From Clostridia bacterium (GTDB lineage: Bacteria > Bacillota > Clostridia > TANB77 > CAG-508), in the NCBI GenBank assembly GCA_017613275.1, contig JAGAED010000017.1, positions 1 to 64,000 on the forward strand: a stretch of 64,000 bases of DNA, read 5' to 3'. Below the pieces are notes generated by a model. It searched no databases. It was not told where the DNA came from and saw nothing but the letters and a program-made list of their open reading frames with translations. The position numbers and the translations under genes are program-made. The number at the start of each line of letters is the position of its first letter. Position 1 is the stretch's first letter. Of this stretch, positions 60,949-64,000 are shown one piece after another.

Positions 60949-60977
60949 TATATAGGCAAAAGTATATCAGTTTTTTT
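60938..60977 (+). terminator. hairpin and T-run between trhA and the Asp23-family gene
   Basis: GATATACTT (60941-60949) pairs with AAGTATATC (60961-60969), then AGTTTTTTT. It should end trhA transcripts; because the -10 box of the next promoter lies in its left arm, the two functions overlap. Confidence 0.6.
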
Positions 60978-61007
60978 GTGACTGATTATGTATAAGGAGG
61001 TAAATTT

Positions 61008-61484
61008 ATGAGTAATGAGAATGACGAAAAAGGAGAAGTAATAGAAGTTCAAGGTGAAGTTCAAAATGATGGTGCTGAGACAACAGAAGCAGGTCTAGCA
61101 GTTTCAACAGAACAAGAAAATATACAAATATCAAATGACGTAATAGCAGTAATCGCTGGTGTAGCAGTTTCAGAAGTTTCAGGAGTTGCAAACACAGTTG
61201 GAGGATTCGCAGGAGGAATTTCAGAAGTATTAAGCGGAAAGAAAAATATGGCAAAAGGTATCAAAGTTGATAAAACAGAAGGAAAAGTAAAAATTGATGT
61301 AAACATAGTTGTAGAATATGGAACTAGAATACCAGATGTAGCATTTGAAATTCAAAACAGAGTAAAAAAAGCAGTAGAAAACATGACAGGAATGAGTGTA
61401 ACAGAAGTAAATGTACATGTTCAAGGTGTTGACACAAATGTACAAAAAGACAAACCAGCACTTGAAGAACCAAAACAAGATTAA
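61008..61484 (+). CDS. Asp23/Gls24-family envelope stress protein
   Basis: 158 residues with the Asp23 domain (ISNDVIAVIAGVAVSEVSGVANTVGGFAGG, KGIKVDKTEGKVKIDVNIVVEYGTRIPDVAFEIQNRVKKAVENMTGMSVTEVNVHVQGV). Asp23 forms a membrane-associated layer through AmaP, the product of the next gene. An acidic N-terminus precedes the domain. AAGGAGG precedes the ATG. It is the first gene of the Asp23-AmaP-DUF2273-nusB-xseA run, typical of Clostridia. Confidence 0.93.
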   Translation: MSNENDEKGEVIEVQGEVQNDGAETTEAGLAVSTEQENIQISNDVIAVIAGVAVSEVSGVANTVGGFAGGISEVLSGKKNMAKGIKVDKTEGKVKIDVNIVVEYGTRIPDVAFEIQNRVKKAVENMTGMSVTEVNVHVQGVDTNVQKDKPALEEPKQD

Positions 61485-61510
61485 AAAATAATAATAACGG
61501 AGGAAAAATT

Positions 61511-62053
61511 ATGAAAATATTAGAAAAAATAACCTTAATACTATATTCAAACTTAATCTTAATACTAGCCATACTATTATGTATAATGATATTCGGATGG
61601 GTGGATATAAACTCAGTAGGAAACTGGGTACATGGAGTACTAACAGGAGAAACATCATCTAAAATAGTACTTGGAGTAAGCATTGCACTAATACTATTAT
61701 CAATTAGATGTATATTCTTTGACAAAACATCAAAAGAACAAATTAAAGATAGACAAGGTGTTTTAATGCAAAATGAAAACGGAAAACTAATGATTTCAAA
61801 AGTTACAATTGAAAACTTAGTTGCTTCTGTAGCAAAAGGATATCAAGACACACAAGAAATTAATACAAGAGTAGAATTAGATAAAGAAAACAATGTTAAT
61901 GTATTTGTAAATTTGACAGTAACAAATAATGCTGTAATTAAAGATTTATCAGCTAATTTACAAAATGCAATTAAAGAAAAAGTTAAACTTGCAACAGACC
62001 TAGAGGTCAAAGAGGTTAATATTAAAGTTAAAGATATATCAAACCCTCAATAA
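61511..62053 (+). CDS. amaP: alkaline shock response membrane anchor AmaP
   Basis: 180 residues: two membrane helices near the N-terminus (residues 7-27 and 55-75) followed by a cytoplasmic Asp23-like domain (LMISKVTIENLVASVAKGYQDTQEINTRVELDKENNVNVFVNLTV, KEKVKLATDLEVKEVNIKVKDI). AmaP tethers Asp23 to the membrane. It lies 26 bp after the Asp23-family gene with AGGAGG upstream. Confidence 0.9.
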   Translation: MKILEKITLILYSNLILILAILLCIMIFGWVDINSVGNWVHGVLTGETSSKIVLGVSIALILLSIRCIFFDKTSKEQIKDRQGVLMQNENGKLMISKVTIENLVASVAKGYQDTQEINTRVELDKENNVNVFVNLTVTNNAVIKDLSANLQNAIKEKVKLATDLEVKEVNIKVKDISNPQ

Positions 62054-62089
62054 ATAATTGCGTTTTGATTGTGTTGAAAGGAGAAAAAA

Positions 62090-62284
62090 ATGGAAGAATT
62101 TTGGAATAGAAATAAAGGAATAATTTTAGGTGTTACAATTGCTGTAATACTTCTAATCACTGGATTACAACAACTAATAATTGGACTAGTTCTTATTATA
62201 GCATGTGGTTTTATAGGAAATTACATTTACAAAAACAAAGATGATGTTAAGAGTAAGACTAAGAATTTTATAGATAAATTATAG
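62090..62284 (+). CDS. DUF2273 small membrane protein
   Basis: 64 residues with two membrane helices (GIILGVTIAVILLITGL, LIIGLVLIIACGFIGNYIY) and a basic tail. DUF2273 proteins almost always accompany Asp23/AmaP genes and are considered a further membrane component of that module. AAAGGAG precedes the ATG. Confidence 0.9.
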   Translation: MEEFWNRNKGIILGVTIAVILLITGLQQLIIGLVLIIACGFIGNYIYKNKDDVKSKTKNFIDKL

Positions 62285-62293
62285 GAGAAAAAA

Positions 62294-62719
62294 ATGGAAA
62301 GAAGCGAAATAAGAGAGCAAGCATTTAAACTAATATATAGCATTGAAATTCAAAAAACAGATGACTTAAAAGAATCAATAGAATTGTTTATTGAAGCAAA
62401 TGATATAACAAGTCAAAAAGCAATAAACTATATTGATGATGCAGTTTTAGGAATTGAAAAAAACAAAAAGGATATCGATGCTAAAATTGAGAAAAATCTT
62501 AAACAAGAATGGAAAATAGAAAGAATCTCAAAAATTGATTTATCTATTTTAAGATTAGCAATTTATGAAATAATTTATAAGGAAGTTCCATTCAAAGTAG
62601 CGATAAATGAAGCAGTAGAGTTAGCTAAAAAATATGGAGAAGATGCTTCTAAAAAATTCGTAAATGGAATTTTAGCAAGTGTTGTAAAAGAAAGCGATAT
62701 TAATAAGGAAGAAAATTAA
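62294..62719 (+). CDS. nusB: transcription antitermination factor NusB
   Basis: NusB (141 residues) binds boxA with NusE (S10) in rRNA antitermination. The all-helical pattern is clear: [83 protein letters not shown]. It starts 9 bp after the DUF2273 gene. Its TAA stop overlaps the xseA ATG by one base, so the two are translationally coupled. Confidence 0.96.
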   Translation: MERSEIREQAFKLIYSIEIQKTDDLKESIELFIEANDITSQKAINYIDDAVLGIEKNKKDIDAKIEKNLKQEWKIERISKIDLSILRLAIYEIIYKEVPFKVAINEAVELAKKYGEDASKKFVNGILASVVKESDINKEEN

Positions 62720-63906
62720 TGAAATATAATCCAATGACAGTAACAGACCTTAATTTGTATGTTAAAGAAAAATTTGTAGAAGACGAATTTTTAAATAATG
62801 TGCTTGTAAAAGGCGAAATATCAAACTATAAAAGACATTACACAGGACATCTATATTTCACTTTAAAAGATGAAAATAGCTTGATCAAATGTGTAATGTT
62901 TAAAGGTTATGCTGATAAATTACCTTTTGAACCTAAAGAGGGGAGCAAGGTAATAGTTTTTGGAACAGTTTCTGTATATGAAAGAGATGGCGTTTATCAA
63001 ATATATACTAAAGCCATGGAAGAAGATGGAGTTGGAGATTTATACCAACAATTCCAAAAGCTAAAAGATGAGCTAGAAAAAGAGGGATATTTTGATCCAG
63101 CACATAAAAAGAAAATACCTATGTTTCCAAAAACAATAGGTGTTTTAACATCTAAAACAGGTTCTGTAGTAAAAGATATTATAAATGTATCAACAAGAAG
63201 AAACCCAAATGTAAATTTAAGAATATGCCCTGTACCAGTTCAAGGAGAAGGTGCTGCTATAAAAATTGCAAAAGCAATAAAATACATGAATGACAACAAA
63301 CTAGCAGATGTATTGATTTTAGCTAGAGGTGGAGGCTCATTAGAGGACTTATGGCCATTCAACGAAAGAGTTGTAGCAGATGCAATATATGAATCTGAGT
63401 TGCCAATAATTTCAGCGGTAGGACACGAAACAGATTTTACAATATCAGATTTTGTTTCAGACTTGAGAGCACCAACACCTTCTGCAGCAGCAGAATTGGC
63501 AGTTCCAAACATTATGGAAGTAACAGATAGAATTGCTCTTTATCAAAAAAGATTAAGAGATTCATTGCTAAAAAAAGTTGAAATCATGCGCATGCAATAT
63601 GAAAAATGTATGTCTAGCAGGGTATTCAAAGAACCAAAAAGATTTGTTTATGATGAATATCAAAAAATAGATACATATTTAAAGAGATTGGAAAATTCAA
63701 TAAAGTTAAAACAAAAAGAAGAAAAAACCAAATATGTTGAACTTGTTGCCAAACTTGATGCATTAAGCCCGCTAAAGACTTTAACAAGAGGGTATTCAGT
63801 AACTTTGCACGAAGGCAAAGTTGTAAAATCTGCTAAAGATTTGCATTCTGGAGATGAAATTGATTTGAAGTTCATTGACGGAAATTTAGGTGCAAAAATT
63901 GTTTAA
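62719..63906 (+). CDS. xseA: exodeoxyribonuclease VII large subunit
   Basis: XseA (395 residues) with XseB digests single-stranded DNA. N-terminal OB fold (LNNVLVKGEISNYKRHYTGHLYFTLKDENSLIKCVMF), catalytic domain (TSKTGSVVKDIINVSTRRNPNVNLRICPVPVQGEGAA, LILARGGGSLEDLWPFNER, AVGHETDFTISDFVSDLRAPTPSAAAELAVP) and a C-terminal coiled-coil with LTRGYSVT. It is full length. xseB normally follows; the remaining 94 bp of the window show no start for it. Confidence 0.96.
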   Translation: MKYNPMTVTDLNLYVKEKFVEDEFLNNVLVKGEISNYKRHYTGHLYFTLKDENSLIKCVMFKGYADKLPFEPKEGSKVIVFGTVSVYERDGVYQIYTKAMEEDGVGDLYQQFQKLKDELEKEGYFDPAHKKKIPMFPKTIGVLTSKTGSVVKDIINVSTRRNPNVNLRICPVPVQGEGAAIKIAKAIKYMNDNKLADVLILARGGGSLEDLWPFNERVVADAIYESELPIISAVGHETDFTISDFVSDLRAPTPSAAAELAVPNIMEVTDRIALYQKRLRDSLLKKVEIMRMQYEKCMSSRVFKEPKRFVYDEYQKIDTYLKRLENSIKLKQKEEKTKYVELVAKLDALSPLKTLTRGYSVTLHEGKVVKSAKDLHSGDEIDLKFIDGNLGAKIV

Positions 63907-64000
63907 TTATTTTAATGTTCAAATTTAAGAAGCAAAATGTAAAAATAATTTAAAGTGTTTTTAATGATTAAATATTTTAATTATTAAGACAAATGTAAAA
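63907..64000. other. A/T-rich end of window, no gene seen
   Basis: The last 94 bp are A/T-rich with no ribosome binding site or recognisable coding start. If xseB follows it begins beyond the window. Confidence 0.5.

Noticed and set aside
63907-64000. xseB start after xseA
   Set aside because: No SD or coding start matching XseB is visible in the remaining 94 bases.

Overview
The window is chromosomal DNA from a low-GC, endospore-forming Gram-positive bacterium of the class Clostridia. Codon use is strongly A/T-biased, AGA is the main arginine codon, TGG is the tryptophan codon and TGA is a stop. Sporulation and spore genes are present (spoVS, spoIVB, ytxC, sleB, an alpha/beta-type SASP). 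The gene set looks like that of an uncultured gut Clostridia lineage, but I cannot name a genus. No rRNA, tRNA, CRISPR array or phage is visible.

Layout. 1-8 kb: the tail of a membrane protein, then a translation / cell-envelope block (rpsB, tsf, frr, ispA, uppS, cdsA, rseP) and recJ. pyrH and dxr, usual members of this block, are absent, and RseP is short and appears to lack its PDZ domain. 8-18 kb: relA/spoT, an MBL-fold hydrolase, a NAGPA-type glycosidase, a Crp/Fnr regulator, prfB with a programmed +1 frameshift, and a T-box-controlled eukaryote-like ileS. 18-27 kb: glycogen genes (GT35 phosphorylase, GH57 branching enzyme, DUF4912 protein with a histone-like tail, GT4 synthase) mixed with spoVS and ytxC; a GDE-type debranching enzyme lies at 55.5 kb. 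27-29.7 kb: era, a YqzL-like micro-gene, recO, hpf, SASP.

29.9-43.4 kb is the most unusual part: a thirteen-gene, one-direction Tad-like (type IV pilus-related) locus. It has a CpaB/SAF-like protein, two CpaE/MinD-like proteins (one without a P-loop), a CpaF/TadA-like ATPase with its own membrane anchor and a large N-terminal region, a probable TadB-TadC fusion, then six small membrane-anchored pilin-like proteins (five starting MENAS/MENAT), a further small anchored protein and a 749-residue TadG-like surface protein. No prepilin peptidase or secretin is seen. A separate prepilin-like protein with a C-terminal LamG-type domain lies at 51.6 kb.

43.5-64 kb: spoIVB, recN, dxs, an orphan gene, mutS2, the LamG pseudopilin, murB, a membrane-anchored divergent YvcK, the debranching enzyme, holA, sleB, a DUF4116-repeat protein, a hemolysin-III/PAQR protein, the Asp23/AmaP/DUF2273 envelope module, nusB and xseA.

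Two dispersed repeat families run through the window. One is a ~30 bp element with the core GGGACACTCCC or GGGACACTTTC (about eleven copies), often serving as a hairpin or terminator and once lying in frame inside murB. The other is a ~110-125 bp palindromic element sharing a CGGTCCCCAC core but carrying self-complementary outer arms that differ in each copy.
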